The notes under the pieces were generated by a model. The model searched no databases and had not been told where the DNA came from. It was given only the letters and a program-made list of their open reading frames with translations. From the NCBI GenBank assembly GCA_018066715.1, contig JAGPWA010000115.1, forward strand, positions 1 to 39,846: DNA of 39,846 nucleotides, written 5' to 3'. Shown piece after piece: positions 8,576 through 19,452 of the stretch. Position 1 is the first letter of the stretch. The number at the start of each line of letters is the position of its first letter. The position numbers were made by a program, and so were the translations under genes. This DNA is from Porticoccus sp. (lineage in GTDB: Bacteria > Pseudomonadota > Gammaproteobacteria > Pseudomonadales > Porticoccaceae).

Positions 8576-8764
8576 GTGAAAAATCCAACATGGCGAGATT
8601 TTCTTTATAGGGTTGGCGGAGCTGCTGTCCTATATATTGTGGTAATTGAGCTGACCAAAATGTACGTACCGCACTATACCGGCTACTCAGTTTTGGTTGT
8701 TACCTTGGCAGTTTTCATCTTTGTCGCCATTAATAGATCAAAATCTCGGAAAGGGTTCAAGTGA
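8576..8764 (+). CDS. small two-helix membrane protein (GTG start), possible second cassette ORF
   Basis: 62 aa with two hydrophobic segments (VGGAAVLYIVVIELTKMYV; YSVLVVTLAVFIFVAI); starts 20 nt after the attC cleavage point. Confidence 0.5.
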   Translation: MKNPTWRDFLYRVGGAAVLYIVVIELTKMYVPHYTGYSVLVVTLAVFIFVAINRSKSRKGFK

Positions 8765-8996
8765 GTAAGAGAATAGAACGAACGATTGGCAAGGTGCCAG
8801 CGGCGTATAGCAAGGTCGGGCACAACCGCGCAACACTGAATTTTTCTCGCCTGTGCCGGCAGCGTTAGATTTTATGAGAATCATAATTTGGATCCAAATA
8901 CTGAAATAGCTCTCGTTAATTATTTTTTGGCTCATCAGGCACTTCACTTTATCCGGCCGGTGACCACATTCAAAATGCATATAGGGGTATTGAGAT

Positions 8997-10379
8997 ATGA
9001 CGATTACAGTTAATCCATTAAATTATCACAAATTAGGTGAAGACCTACCTGAAAGACCCGTTCCTGAAGGGGAGTCTGAGGAGCATGTTCCTTTGGGTTT
9101 AGGGGTTTCAGCAGGAGCGCTTGAAAATGAAAGCTCACTGATTGGAGGGAATGCTGATGATGGAGACGACCCTAGTGATGGGCCTCCGCCTAAAATTTAT
9201 GGTGAAGAGATGGGCTCTTACAGAAAACGTCCATTAATTTTTGTACCTGGTTTTGGCGCATCAGAACTCACTCAATTAAAGAAAGTTTTCTATCGAGGAA
9301 GAAAAGTAATTGACCCTTCTACAGGAGAACAAAAAAGAGAACGAGGCCTAAAAAAATGGCCGCCAGTTTCACGAGATCCAAATAATGGTAATTGGGTAAG
9401 ACAGCATCTTCAAGACCTAAATGATCCAGATATAGTTACTGCTCCCACTGGACTTATTTCTAATTTCTATGAAGAGCTACTTAACTTTTTAAGGGATGAT
9501 TTAAAGTATTCTGAAACAGATACGCCGCAAACACTTTACACATTTCTTTACGATTGGACCGATTCAAATAGAATCAGTGGAAAAAGACTGGCGGGCTTTA
9601 TTGCTAAAGTTGTAAAAGAATTTCCCTGGCCAGATAATACTGCTGAAGAAGATAAGGTGGTAGATGTAATTAATCATTCTAACGGGGGGTTAGTTACACG
9701 ATGGGCAATTATCAAGTATATGTCACCGGTTAACAAAACAGTTTATCTTGCATCTCCTCACTATGGTGCAAGTAAAGCATATTTTGTTCTGCATCCAGAT
9801 GTTCCGATTAATTTATCAGACAATATGATTAAAGATTTAGTTGCTGAAGAGATATGGGATCGTTTCATAAAAGATGCAGATGAGGATAGTATTAAGGATG
9901 AAATTAAACTTACAGCCCAAGGAATGGATTCTGCTTTTGAGCTAATGCCTGATCAATTTGAGTTTGATAAAAGCAAACCCCCGTGTATGACTGAAGATGG
10001 AGTTTTGTTTAACGGTTGGAATAAAACATATACACAAGAATCGGCATCGAAATTCCACGGTGCATCTCAAAGAAAAGCGGTAAAAGCGATGAATTTTAAA
10101 CTGGATTTAGGTGAAACACTGCCTGGGAAAATAAATCTCGTTCTTTTTTCTAATGCAAAACAAACAAAAGATAGAATTAACGTGGACGTCACAGGACCAT
10201 TTTACCATTTTGAAGGCAATCCTTATGATAGTGGAGACAAAGGAGACGGTACCGTTCCTACGACCAGTGCGAGAGGGCCAGGAGCGGCCATAAATATTCC
10301 GGGCGTAGATCATAGTGGGTTGCCCAATGTAAAAACTACACATTATTGGATTGCGCATTTTCTATCCAAAAATGAGTAG
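8997..10379 (+). CDS. LCAT/PGAP1-like alpha/beta hydrolase (putative lipase/acyltransferase)
   Basis: RPLIFVPGFGASEL, LYTFLYDWTDSNRISGKRLAGFI, VDVINHSNGGLVTRWAIIKY, KTVYLASPHYGAS, GDGTVPTTSARG, GVDHSGL. Confidence 0.75.
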   Translation: MTITVNPLNYHKLGEDLPERPVPEGESEEHVPLGLGVSAGALENESSLIGGNADDGDDPSDGPPPKIYGEEMGSYRKRPLIFVPGFGASELTQLKKVFYRGRKVIDPSTGEQKRERGLKKWPPVSRDPNNGNWVRQHLQDLNDPDIVTAPTGLISNFYEELLNFLRDDLKYSETDTPQTLYTFLYDWTDSNRISGKRLAGFIAKVVKEFPWPDNTAEEDKVVDVINHSNGGLVTRWAIIKYMSPVNKTVYLASPHYGASKAYFVLHPDVPINLSDNMIKDLVAEEIWDRFIKDADEDSIKDEIKLTAQGMDSAFELMPDQFEFDKSKPPCMTEDGVLFNGWNKTYTQESASKFHGASQRKAVKAMNFKLDLGETLPGKINLVLFSNAKQTKDRINVDVTGPFYHFEGNPYDSGDKGDGTVPTTSARGPGAAINIPGVDHSGLPNVKTTHYWIAHFLSKNE

Positions 10380-10400
10380 CTTGGGCAGTCTTTTACAGTG

Positions 10401-10430
10401 AAATTAAAGGGCACTGAGCCCTTTAATTTT
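10401..10430 (+). terminator. terminator downstream of LCAT-like gene
   Basis: aaattaaagggc-actga-gccctttaattt perfect 12-bp stem. Confidence 0.8.
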
Positions 10431-10509
10431 ACTATTAAGCAAGTGCTACTCAGATAAGTCTGATTTCCTCTTTACGAGGAATATTTAAAATTGAAGATTG
10501 GAGGGTGAG

Positions 10510-10794
10510 ATGGATAAAGATAAGTTTAATGAGTTCAGTGGGGAATACCCAGAATCTGTTGCTGATTTTTTGAATGAAGGCGATATTTGTGAACTTGAAC
10601 AAGAAATACGACGTGACGGGCCTGGTTGCAGGAGAGGCTTTCGAGAAGGATATAGAGTTGCATGCCAAGGAGGGGATAGGTTATGGATTTGTGCTCACAG
10701 CCTTTCTGCTGCCAGAAAAATAATTGATGATCATAATAAAAGTCATAGGCATGGTGCAGGTATTCTCGGTAGGTGCAACATGGGGCCATGTTAG
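10510..10794 (+). CDS. small Cys-containing hypothetical protein
   Basis: ATG at 10510 preceded by ggagggtgag (Shine-Dalgarno); MDKDKFNEFSGEYPESVADFLNEGDICELEQEIRRDGPGCRRGFREGYRVACQGGDRLWICAHSLSAARKIIDDHNKSHRHGAGILGRCNMGPC. Confidence 0.55.
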   Translation: MDKDKFNEFSGEYPESVADFLNEGDICELEQEIRRDGPGCRRGFREGYRVACQGGDRLWICAHSLSAARKIIDDHNKSHRHGAGILGRCNMGPC

Positions 10795-11018
10795 AGCTGA
10801 ATAAGTAGGGTCTGAATAAGTAGGTTCAGGCTGCCCTCTTTAATTCTGGATTGGTTAAGAAATAACCGTTACGACCCCTTTAATGACTGATTTGTACTTT
10901 GATATTAAATTAGCGTAGGCCCTAGGTGTGGGGGCATGTAAAAAATGCGCTTGAATGTGTGACAAGACAAGGCGTAAGGTAGTATTTCAGTCAAAAATAT
11001 ATAGGGTGAGCACCTAAA

Positions 11019-13631
11019 ATGCTAGGCAGGTCACTACAGTCAATAATAGCTTTCCGCGAAAAAGTTATAAATATATTCATTATCTTATTACCGCTAATCA
11101 CCTTTGCTGGCTTGATTCAGTCCTGGAGCCAAGACGATTTCTGGTTAGCGCTAAGTATATTTTTGCTTTCCCTGTTTCTAGCCTTTCGTTTCAGAAGCGA
11201 GTCGAAACAAAACCGAGAGTCGGTCGACAACTTTCAACAAGCTGAAAAATCCCTTATTGAAAGGGAGGATCGCTATGAGCTTGCCTTGAGAGGTTCCAAT
11301 GATGGGTTGTGGGACTGGGATTATAAAACAGGAGAGGTTTTTTATTCGGAGCGTTGGATGAACATGGTGGGTTACCAGCCTGGAGAGTTGTCGGGCACCG
11401 TACAGGCTTGGTTCAATCTTTGTCACCCAGATGAAATGCCTGTGACGCTTGCGTTGGTTGAAGCCTGTGCCAAGGGCGATGAAGATGGTTATACCGTTGA
11501 ATTTCACATGCACCATAAAGATGGCCATTGGGTGCCTATATTGTCTCGTGTTTACGCCGTGCGGGATCCCGCTACTCAGGAAGTTCTTCGTTTTGTTGGT
11601 ACGCACATTGATCTGACGGAGCAAAAAAAGACTGAAAAAGCGTTGAGGCAAGCTAATTTTTCATCAGAGATGGCCATGAATTTATCCCATATTGGCTCAT
11701 GGTGGATGGATTACTCTGTCAGTCAAGATTGTTTTTATGCAACCTCCGATACATTGGGTCTGATTGGAGAGGTTACCTCTGAAGAGGGTGGTTTTATTAC
11801 CGTCGATCATTGGGCAGAAAATGTTACCCGTACCAATAAAGAGCTGGGCGAAAGGGCTTTGGCTGAGTTTACTTTGGCACTTGAAGACGTCGAGGCAAAA
11901 CTTGATGTTACTTATCAGTACACACGGCCTGTGGATGACCGTGTGATATGGATAAGAGCGATTGGAATAATTATCCGGGATGAAGGTGGAAATGTTACCA
12001 ATGTACATGGTGTGATACAGGATATTACGGAAAAGGAAAATGCGGAGCTTGAACTAAGACGAATCAATATTCTGGCCGAGAATGCGCTCTCAATGACGAA
12101 GTCTGGATTCTGGCATATGGATTCGGCGACACCTGATTATTATTACCCTTCAGAAAAAGCAGTCGATATTTTTGGTGAACGTCCTTCTCCCGATTGCCGA
12201 TACCACGTTACGGATGAATGGTATGCCCGGATAGCGGAAGTTGATGAGAAAATTGCACAAGAGACGCTTGAAGCATTTAAAGCGGCTGCAGACGGTACCA
12301 TTGAAAGGTATGACGTCACTTATCCCTATAAAAGGCCAATAGATGGTGAGGTGGTTTGGATAAGGGCATCCTCAAAGAAAGCGAAGAATGAACGAGGTAA
12401 GACACAGTTATACGGTGTGGCTCAGGATGTGACCGAGAGAAAATTGGCGGAAGAAGCCCTGGCAAACGCAAAAGAATCCGCTGAAGCGGCAAGCCAGGCC
12501 AAGAGCGAATTTCTGGCCAATATGTCGCACGAAATACGCACGCCTATGAATGCCATCATAGGCCTGTCGGAGTTGGCTTTGGATACTGGGCTCAATGACA
12601 GGCAACGGGATTACATTAGCAAGGTACATTATTCTGCAGGGTCGCTACTGAGGGTTCTTAACGATATTTTGGATTTTTCCAAGATTGAGGCAGGTCAGTT
12701 GGACATGGAAATAGTCGACTTTGATTTGGACGATGTGTTTCAAGATCTGACCAATCTTCTGAGCTTGAAGGCCAGCGAGGCCGGTGTGGCGTTAGTGTTC
12801 GAGTGGTCACAAGAACTTCCGACAGCGCTGGTAGGTGATCCGCTTAGGCTGAGACAGATTTTGGTTAACCTTAGTGATAATGCGGTGAAGTTTACCCCGG
12901 AAGGGGAGGTGAGAATCGGTGTACACCTACTTGAGCAAAAGGAAAACCAGGCCAAACTGCACTTTAGTGTCACAGATAGCGGTATCGGCATGACACCTGA
13001 ACAGCAGGCACAGTTATTCCAGGCATTTAGTCAGGCCGATAGTACGACGACACGTGAATATGGTGGCACAGGGCTGGGCTTAACTATTTCGAAGCGTTTG
13101 GTCGAGATGATGGGGGGCGAGATCTGGGTAGAAAGTGCGGCAGGTGTTGGGAGCACCTTCCACTTCACTGTCGACATGGGAGTGCAGGAGGAGACACTCG
13201 TGCCGATTCAACCTAAAGAACCGAAACTTGATGGTGTGGAGCAGGCCATTGAACAGTTGCATGGAGCCAAAATTTTATTGGTGGAGGACAATGAGGTTAA
13301 TCAGTTGTTAGCGTTGCATGTACTGCAGAACAATGGGCTTGTACCGTCACTGGCAAAAAATGGTCAAGAGGCGCTTGAGATGCTAGCGGCTCAACCATTT
13401 GATGGCGTGTTAATGGATTGCCAGATGCCGGTGATGGATGGCTACATAGCCACGGAGGAGATTCGCAAGCAGGAAAAATATCGAGATTTACCGGTATTGG
13501 CCATGACGGCCAATGCCATGTCGGGTGATTTCAAGAAAGCATTGGATGCAGGAATGAATGATCATATTGCCAAACCGTTCACCAAGGATGAATTGTTTAA
13601 TACCATGGCAAAATGGATTAAGCCGAATTAG
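11019..13631 (+). CDS. PAS-domain hybrid sensor histidine kinase with receiver domain
   Basis: N-terminal hydrophobic helices; PAS/PAC repeats; [26 protein letters not shown] (HisKA); [11 protein letters not shown]...[18 protein letters not shown] (HATPase); [15 protein letters not shown]...[15 protein letters not shown] (REC). Confidence 0.95.
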   Translation: MLGRSLQSIIAFREKVINIFIILLPLITFAGLIQSWSQDDFWLALSIFLLSLFLAFRFRSESKQNRESVDNFQQAEKSLIEREDRYELALRGSNDGLWDWDYKTGEVFYSERWMNMVGYQPGELSGTVQAWFNLCHPDEMPVTLALVEACAKGDEDGYTVEFHMHHKDGHWVPILSRVYAVRDPATQEVLRFVGTHIDLTEQKKTEKALRQANFSSEMAMNLSHIGSWWMDYSVSQDCFYATSDTLGLIGEVTSEEGGFITVDHWAENVTRTNKELGERALAEFTLALEDVEAKLDVTYQYTRPVDDRVIWIRAIGIIIRDEGGNVTNVHGVIQDITEKENAELELRRINILAENALSMTKSGFWHMDSATPDYYYPSEKAVDIFGERPSPDCRYHVTDEWYARIAEVDEKIAQETLEAFKAAADGTIERYDVTYPYKRPIDGEVVWIRASSKKAKNERGKTQLYGVAQDVTERKLAEEALANAKESAEAASQAKSEFLANMSHEIRTPMNAIIGLSELALDTGLNDRQRDYISKVHYSAGSLLRVLNDILDFSKIEAGQLDMEIVDFDLDDVFQDLTNLLSLKASEAGVALVFEWSQELPTALVGDPLRLRQILVNLSDNAVKFTPEGEVRIGVHLLEQKENQAKLHFSVTDSGIGMTPEQQAQLFQAFSQADSTTTREYGGTGLGLTISKRLVEMMGGEIWVESAAGVGSTFHFTVDMGVQEETLVPIQPKEPKLDGVEQAIEQLHGAKILLVEDNEVNQLLALHVLQNNGLVPSLAKNGQEALEMLAAQPFDGVLMDCQMPVMDGYIATEEIRKQEKYRDLPVLAMTANAMSGDFKKALDAGMNDHIAKPFTKDELFNTMAKWIKPN

Positions 13632-13684
13632 AGATTGGCGTTCCTTTAAATGGTAGTGATACCGAAGAGAGGTATAAAGCCAAT

Positions 13685-14710
<1,026 letters not shown>

Positions 14711-14841
14711 TCAAAATTAGTACTGATATTAGTACTTATAAATGCACGGTCTATAACGCTAAGTCGCTAATCATACGGTGAAAAACCGATATTGCCCATG
14801 ATTGGGGTTTGTTGTGGGTCAGGTAAGTATTTTGTTGTCGT

Positions 14842-14863
14842 GGTGTACTATATTTAATACACT
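14842..14863. promoter_or_regulatory. candidate TA operator (inverted repeat) upstream of toxin-antitoxin operon
   Basis: gtgta-ctatatttaa-tacac, 7 nt upstream of the toxin ATG. Confidence 0.45.
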
Positions 14864-14869
14864 TGTTGA

Positions 14870-15229
14870 ATGGATGAGGTTAGAAAGCCAATCAAATGGA
14901 TGGGTGGCAGCAAAGCGGTACTTGCTTCATTCCCAAAAGCAGTGGTTCAAGAAGCCGGTTATCAGCTGGATAGAGTTCAGCTGGGGTTACAGCCTGACGA
15001 CTTTAAACCGATGAGGCAGTTGGGTAAGGGCGTAAGAGGTATTGAGGAAGTCCGTGTTCAGGATGCGGATGGTAGTGGGATTTATCGGGTTATGTATGTG
15101 GCAAGGTTTGAGGATGTGGTTTACGTACTTCATTGCTTTAGCAAGAAAACACAGAAAACCACCCAACGTGATAAGGACATTACGGTTAAGCGTTACAAGT
15201 CCATGGTTGAAGAGAGGTCGCAGAAATGA
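14870..15229 (+). CDS. RelE/HigB-like (phage-derived Gp49-like) toxin
   Basis: IKWMGGSKAVLASFPKAVVQEAGYQLDRVQLG...MRQLGKGVRGIEEVRVQDADGSGIYRVMYVARFEDVVYVLHCFSKKTQKT; 4-nt overlap with the next ORF. Confidence 0.88.
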   Translation: MDEVRKPIKWMGGSKAVLASFPKAVVQEAGYQLDRVQLGLQPDDFKPMRQLGKGVRGIEEVRVQDADGSGIYRVMYVARFEDVVYVLHCFSKKTQKTTQRDKDITVKRYKSMVEERSQK

Positions 15230-15528
15230 GTAATGACAAAACGAGTAGCATGACGTATATAACTAAGGGCTCAATTCTTGATGATCCTGAGTTATTTGAT
15301 GCGGCAGAAAGAGAAGTAGTCAAACTGAAGGTGCAGTTGTTTGATGATATTCGACAATATATTGAAAGCAATAAACTCAATAATACGGAATCGGCAAAGG
15401 TATTTGATGTGCAGCGTCACCGTATTATTGATATTCAGAAAGGTCGAATTAGTGGATTCACTATTGATTATTTGGTGTCTATGCTGGCTCGTGTTGGGCT
15501 ACATACTTTGGAACATAAGGCGGCTTAA
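15226..15528 (+). CDS. XRE/HigA-like antitoxin
   Basis: HTH-like ESNKLNNTESAKVFDVQRHRIIDIQKGRISGFTIDYLVSMLARVG; translationally coupled to the toxin (atga). Confidence 0.88.
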   Translation: MSNDKTSSMTYITKGSILDDPELFDAAEREVVKLKVQLFDDIRQYIESNKLNNTESAKVFDVQRHRIIDIQKGRISGFTIDYLVSMLARVGLHTLEHKAA

Positions 15529-15579
15529 AAAATTTAAATTCAAAGCCGCCTTGCTCGTGGCTTACACCCCTATCATTTC

Positions 15580-16884
15580 CTACAGCGTTTTAAAGACCTG
15601 CTCTGCCGCATCTAATGCAAATTGAATGTCTTCTTCCGTATGCGCCCCTGACATAAAGCCTGCTTCGTAGGCGGCAGGTGCCAGGTAAACGCCCGCATCC
15701 AGCATGCCGTGGAAGAACTTATTAAAGCGTTCGGTATCACAGGCCATGACTTGATGGTAATTGGTGACGGAGGTTTCTTCGGTAAAGAAGATGCCGAACA
15801 TACTGCCCACGTGGTTGGTGGTCATGGGGATATTGGCAGCATCCGCACGTTGCTGTAAGCCTTTAACCAATTGTGTGGTTTTGGCAAACAGCGCATCGTG
15901 AAAACCGGGTTGTGAAAGCAGCTCTAACGTTTTTAGCCCTGCTGTCATAGCGACTGGATTGCCTGAAAGTGTACCTGCTTGGTAGACCGGCCCTAGCGGC
16001 GCGATTTGTTCCATAACTTCTCGTTTGCCACCAAAGGCGCCAACGGGCATGCCTCCACCGATGACTTTGCCTAGGGTGATTAAATCCGCATCAATATTAA
16101 AACGGCCCACGGCACATTGGGGGTGAACTCGAAAACCGGTCATGACTTCGTCGATAACCAGTAGAGCACCACTGTTAGTACACTCTTCCCGAAGGGTTTC
16201 TAGAAAGCCTTCCACGGGTGGTATGCAACTCATGTTGCCGGCTACTGGTTCCAAAATCACACAAGCCACGTCTGAGCCGATGTCGGCAAAGGCCTTTTTA
16301 ACCCCTTCGATATCGTTATAGGTTAGCGTCACGGTGTGGTCTGCTAGCGAGGCGGGAACGCCGGGTGAGCTGGGTACACCCATGGTTAAAGCGCCGGAGC
16401 CTGCTTTTATAAGCAGAGAGTCTGAGTGGCCGTGGTAGCAACCTTCGAATTTAATAATTTTATCGCGGCCGGTGAAACCACGAGCTAACCGAATGGCACT
16501 CATGGTCGCTTCGGTGCCGGAGCTGACCATGCGAACCATATCCATACCGGGGACTAACTCACAGAGTTTGTCGGCCAGTTCAATTTCCAGTTCAGTGGGT
16601 GCGCCAAAGGTCATGCCTTTATCTAATTGTGCTTTGACGGCAGCAATTACTTCCGGGTGGTTATGACCCAAAATCATCGGCCCCCAGGACTGCACGAAAT
16701 CTACATAACGTTTGCCATCGACATCGAATAGATAGGCTTTTTCAGCACGATCAAAAAATACCGGAGTACCGCCAACGGCTTTAAATGCGCGGACGGGAGA
16801 GTTAACACCACCGGGGATGTGTTTTTGGGCGGCTTCAAACAGTTGCTGAGATCGTTGCATGGGATTGGGCGCGGGTTTAGGCAT
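15580..16884 (-). CDS. hemL: glutamate-1-semialdehyde 2,1-aminomutase
   Basis: [72 protein letters not shown]. Confidence 0.98.
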   Translation of the reverse strand: MPKPAPNPMQRSQQLFEAAQKHIPGGVNSPVRAFKAVGGTPVFFDRAEKAYLFDVDGKRYVDFVQSWGPMILGHNHPEVIAAVKAQLDKGMTFGAPTELEIELADKLCELVPGMDMVRMVSSGTEATMSAIRLARGFTGRDKIIKFEGCYHGHSDSLLIKAGSGALTMGVPSSPGVPASLADHTVTLTYNDIEGVKKAFADIGSDVACVILEPVAGNMSCIPPVEGFLETLREECTNSGALLVIDEVMTGFRVHPQCAVGRFNIDADLITLGKVIGGGMPVGAFGGKREVMEQIAPLGPVYQAGTLSGNPVAMTAGLKTLELLSQPGFHDALFAKTTQLVKGLQQRADAANIPMTTNHVGSMFGIFFTEETSVTNYHQVMACDTERFNKFFHGMLDAGVYLAPAAYEAGFMSGAHTEEDIQFALDAAEQVFKTL

Positions 16885-17020
16885 AGTTTTAGTCTGGCTT
16901 TATTCTTGGGAATTAGGGGTGCTATTATCCTCGATTGTTGATGTGTGCGCCAATGGATGCAGGACACTTGATGATAGAAAGCATGAGGGATAAGCATTAC
17001 AGGCTAATAAGGATATATGG

Positions 17021-17641
17021 ATGAATGATATGAGTAACGGACAACCCACGTGGCAGCCAATACTGGATTACTGGTTTGGCCAGGCTGTTGATGATGTGGG
17101 TTGTGCCAACCAGAAGGCGAGTTTGTGGTGGGGCAAGTCTCCTGATGTGGATGCCGATATACGCGAGCGTTTCGAGTCAATGTTGCATCTGTTGGTCAAT
17201 GGCGGCAACCGTTACTGGCTTCAGTTTCCGGAGAGCCGTTTATCCGCCATTATTGTGCTTGATCAGTTTTCCCGAAATATCTATAGGGACTCTTCTATCG
17301 CATATTCTTCCGACCTGTTGGCATTGAACTGGTGCTTGTCAGGCATTCACGAAAAATTAGAAAAACAGCTGCGGCCTATTGAGCAAGTATTCTTTTATCT
17401 ACCCCTGGAACATGCTGAAGACCTTTCTTTGCAGCATCTGTGTGTTGAGAGATTTCAGCAACTGGTGGAAGAGGTGCCGTCATCACAGCGGGAGACATTT
17501 GAGGGGTTTCTCGATTATGCGGAGCAACATGCCGCTGTGATTGAACAGTTTGGTCGCTTTCCCCACCGCAATATTGTGTTGGGGCGGGAATCTACACCCG
17601 ATGAGCTGACGTATCTGGCACAACCCGATAGTGGTTTTTAG
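17021..17641 (+). CDS. DUF924 family protein
   Basis: WQPILDYWFGQ...LWWGKSPDVDADIRERF...SAIIVLDQFSRNIYRDSS...FGRFPHRNIVLGRESTPDE. Confidence 0.88.
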   Translation: MNDMSNGQPTWQPILDYWFGQAVDDVGCANQKASLWWGKSPDVDADIRERFESMLHLLVNGGNRYWLQFPESRLSAIIVLDQFSRNIYRDSSIAYSSDLLALNWCLSGIHEKLEKQLRPIEQVFFYLPLEHAEDLSLQHLCVERFQQLVEEVPSSQRETFEGFLDYAEQHAAVIEQFGRFPHRNIVLGRESTPDELTYLAQPDSGF

Positions 17642-17691
17642 GGTGCTGGTTTTAAATAGAGTATTTAAGTAAGTGCTTCAGGCCATAAACC

Positions 17692-18366
17692 TCAGGAGGG
17701 TTTTGGGCGGTTATCTGAATCCAGCTGGTTGATTAACCGGATGACTTCATCATCACAGAGTTGATGAAAATACTGGTAGTAGCTGCCCACAGAGCCCTGA
17801 TAATTTGAATCAATTAACAGGGCGATCACCTCATCTACTTCAGTGGCCAGCATCTTGGCGGTTTCTTCAGGCATTACGGGAATGGCGACAATTATCTTAT
17901 CCGGGTGTCGGGTTTTTACATCACGAATGGCTGCACGCATGGTTAGTCCCGTGGCAATGCCATCATCCACTAGAATGGCCAGTTTTCCGGTAACGACGCT
18001 GGGTTCTCGATCTCCGAGATAACATTCACGCCGACGTTTTGCTTCGATAATTTCTTCTTCTTTTTGTTGTTCAAGCCAGATGGGGTCAACGTCGGCTATC
18101 GTCTGTTCGTTACAGATTATTTCTCCGGTCTCAGTGATTGCGCCAATGGCATATTCGGGATTGGAGGGGTGGCCAATTTTTCGGGGAATGATTAAATCCA
18201 GCGGCATGTTGAGAGCTGAGGCCACCTGATAACCAAGGGGAACCCCGCCGCGTGGAAGGGCATAAATAACGGCATCCATCCCCTGATACTTTGTGGCTAG
18301 AATTTTTGTCAGAGCGCCCGCCAGTAGTTGGCCGGCATGGGTTCGGGTCTTAAAGCGCATGATCAC
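17692..18366 (-). CDS. phosphoribosyltransferase (COG1926-like)
   Basis: FKTRTHAGQLLAGALTK, VIYALPRGGVPLGYQVA, LDLIIPRKIGHPSNPEYAIGAI, AILVDDGIATGLTMRAAI. Confidence 0.9.
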   Translation of the reverse strand: MIMRFKTRTHAGQLLAGALTKILATKYQGMDAVIYALPRGGVPLGYQVASALNMPLDLIIPRKIGHPSNPEYAIGAITETGEIICNEQTIADVDPIWLEQQKEEEIIEAKRRRECYLGDREPSVVTGKLAILVDDGIATGLTMRAAIRDVKTRHPDKIIVAIPVMPEETAKMLATEVDEVIALLIDSNYQGSVGSYYQYFHQLCDDEVIRLINQLDSDNRPKPS

Positions 18367-18534
18367 GTCTCTAAAATAATGAGCTGCTTAAAAAGTCTAG
18401 GAGAGGTTTTCTCAAATAAAGTCGGTAGTTAATCCCCGGTTATTAAGCGTGCCATTGTTTTTAGCAGAAACCATTTCTTGTCGTGATGCTATGTGCATGG
18501 GACAACGCTTCTGAGAGGGTATCAGGGCGATCGG

Positions 18535-19380
18535 TTAGGATTTTTTCTCATTGCGTAGATAGATTACCCAATAGACCACACCCACAAGAATCCCTCCTCC
18601 TACCATGTTACCCAAGGTTACCGGTAATAGATTGTTCACCAGAAAGTCCCATATGTTCAGATTGGATAGATCAGTTCCTTCGGGTATGGCTGCCAGCACC
18701 ACTGGGTCGCCCAGTGCCATCATCCCTGCTGGGATAAAGTACATATTGGCGACAGAATGTTCGAAGCCAAGGGCGACAAAAGCGGTGATCGGGAATACGA
18801 TGGCGAGAATTTTGTCGGTCACACTGTGACCTGCAAAGCACAGCCAGATAGCTAGACAGACCAATACATTGCAGAGAACACCTCGGGCAAAAGCCTCGGC
18901 AAAGCCCAAATTTACTTTACTATTGGCTATGAGCACGGTGACCTCACCAACCCTGCCATCGTTAGCCAGCCAGTAGTTACTGATAGAAATAAGTACTACC
19001 GTTCCCAGCGCCCCGAGTAAATTACCCAGAAATACCAAAGCCCAGTTTCGCAATAATTTTGCCAAGCTGATTCGACGGCTGACACAAGCTATGGTCATCA
19101 GGTTATTGCCAGTAAATAGTTCGGCGCCAGCCACAACAACCAGAATTAAACCCAGACAGAAACCTAGACCACCGGCCAAGCGTGTCAAGCCAAGCCCGAA
19201 AGAGGAGTCGTGAATAATAAACGTGTAAAGCAATGCGCCGAAACTGATAAAGGCGCCAGCCAGTATTGCCAGTAAGAGGGTGCTTAGTGTGTCGAGGTTG
19301 GCCTTGGTGACACCGACGGCTTCCACTCGTTGTGCTATTTGCTTTGGAGAATAGGCTTCCATATCGTTATTTGGGGACAT
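18535..19380 (-). CDS. formate/nitrite transporter (FNT) family protein
   Basis: LAILAGAFISFGALLYTFI, LVVVAGAELFTGNNLMTIACVSRRIS, GVLCNVLVCLAIWLCFAGHSVTDKILAIVFPITAFVALGFEHSVANMYFIPAG, GNMVGGGILVGVVYW. Confidence 0.93.
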   Translation of the reverse strand: MSPNNDMEAYSPKQIAQRVEAVGVTKANLDTLSTLLLAILAGAFISFGALLYTFIIHDSSFGLGLTRLAGGLGFCLGLILVVVAGAELFTGNNLMTIACVSRRISLAKLLRNWALVFLGNLLGALGTVVLISISNYWLANDGRVGEVTVLIANSKVNLGFAEAFARGVLCNVLVCLAIWLCFAGHSVTDKILAIVFPITAFVALGFEHSVANMYFIPAGMMALGDPVVLAAIPEGTDLSNLNIWDFLVNNLLPVTLGNMVGGGILVGVVYWVIYLRNEKKS

Positions 19381-19452
19381 TGTGTACTACTCTCATTATG
19401 TTGTTATTCGGAAAAAACTCTCTGTTTCATACAAAAGTGTCTTTGCTTTCTC

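Noticed and set aside
8738-8980. 80-aa minus ORF
   Set aside because: No domain; overlaps the possible attC-like region and intergenic DNA.
11178-12008. Minus-strand ORFs inside the histidine kinase
   Set aside because: Antisense to a gene with intact kinase motifs; no own homology recognised.
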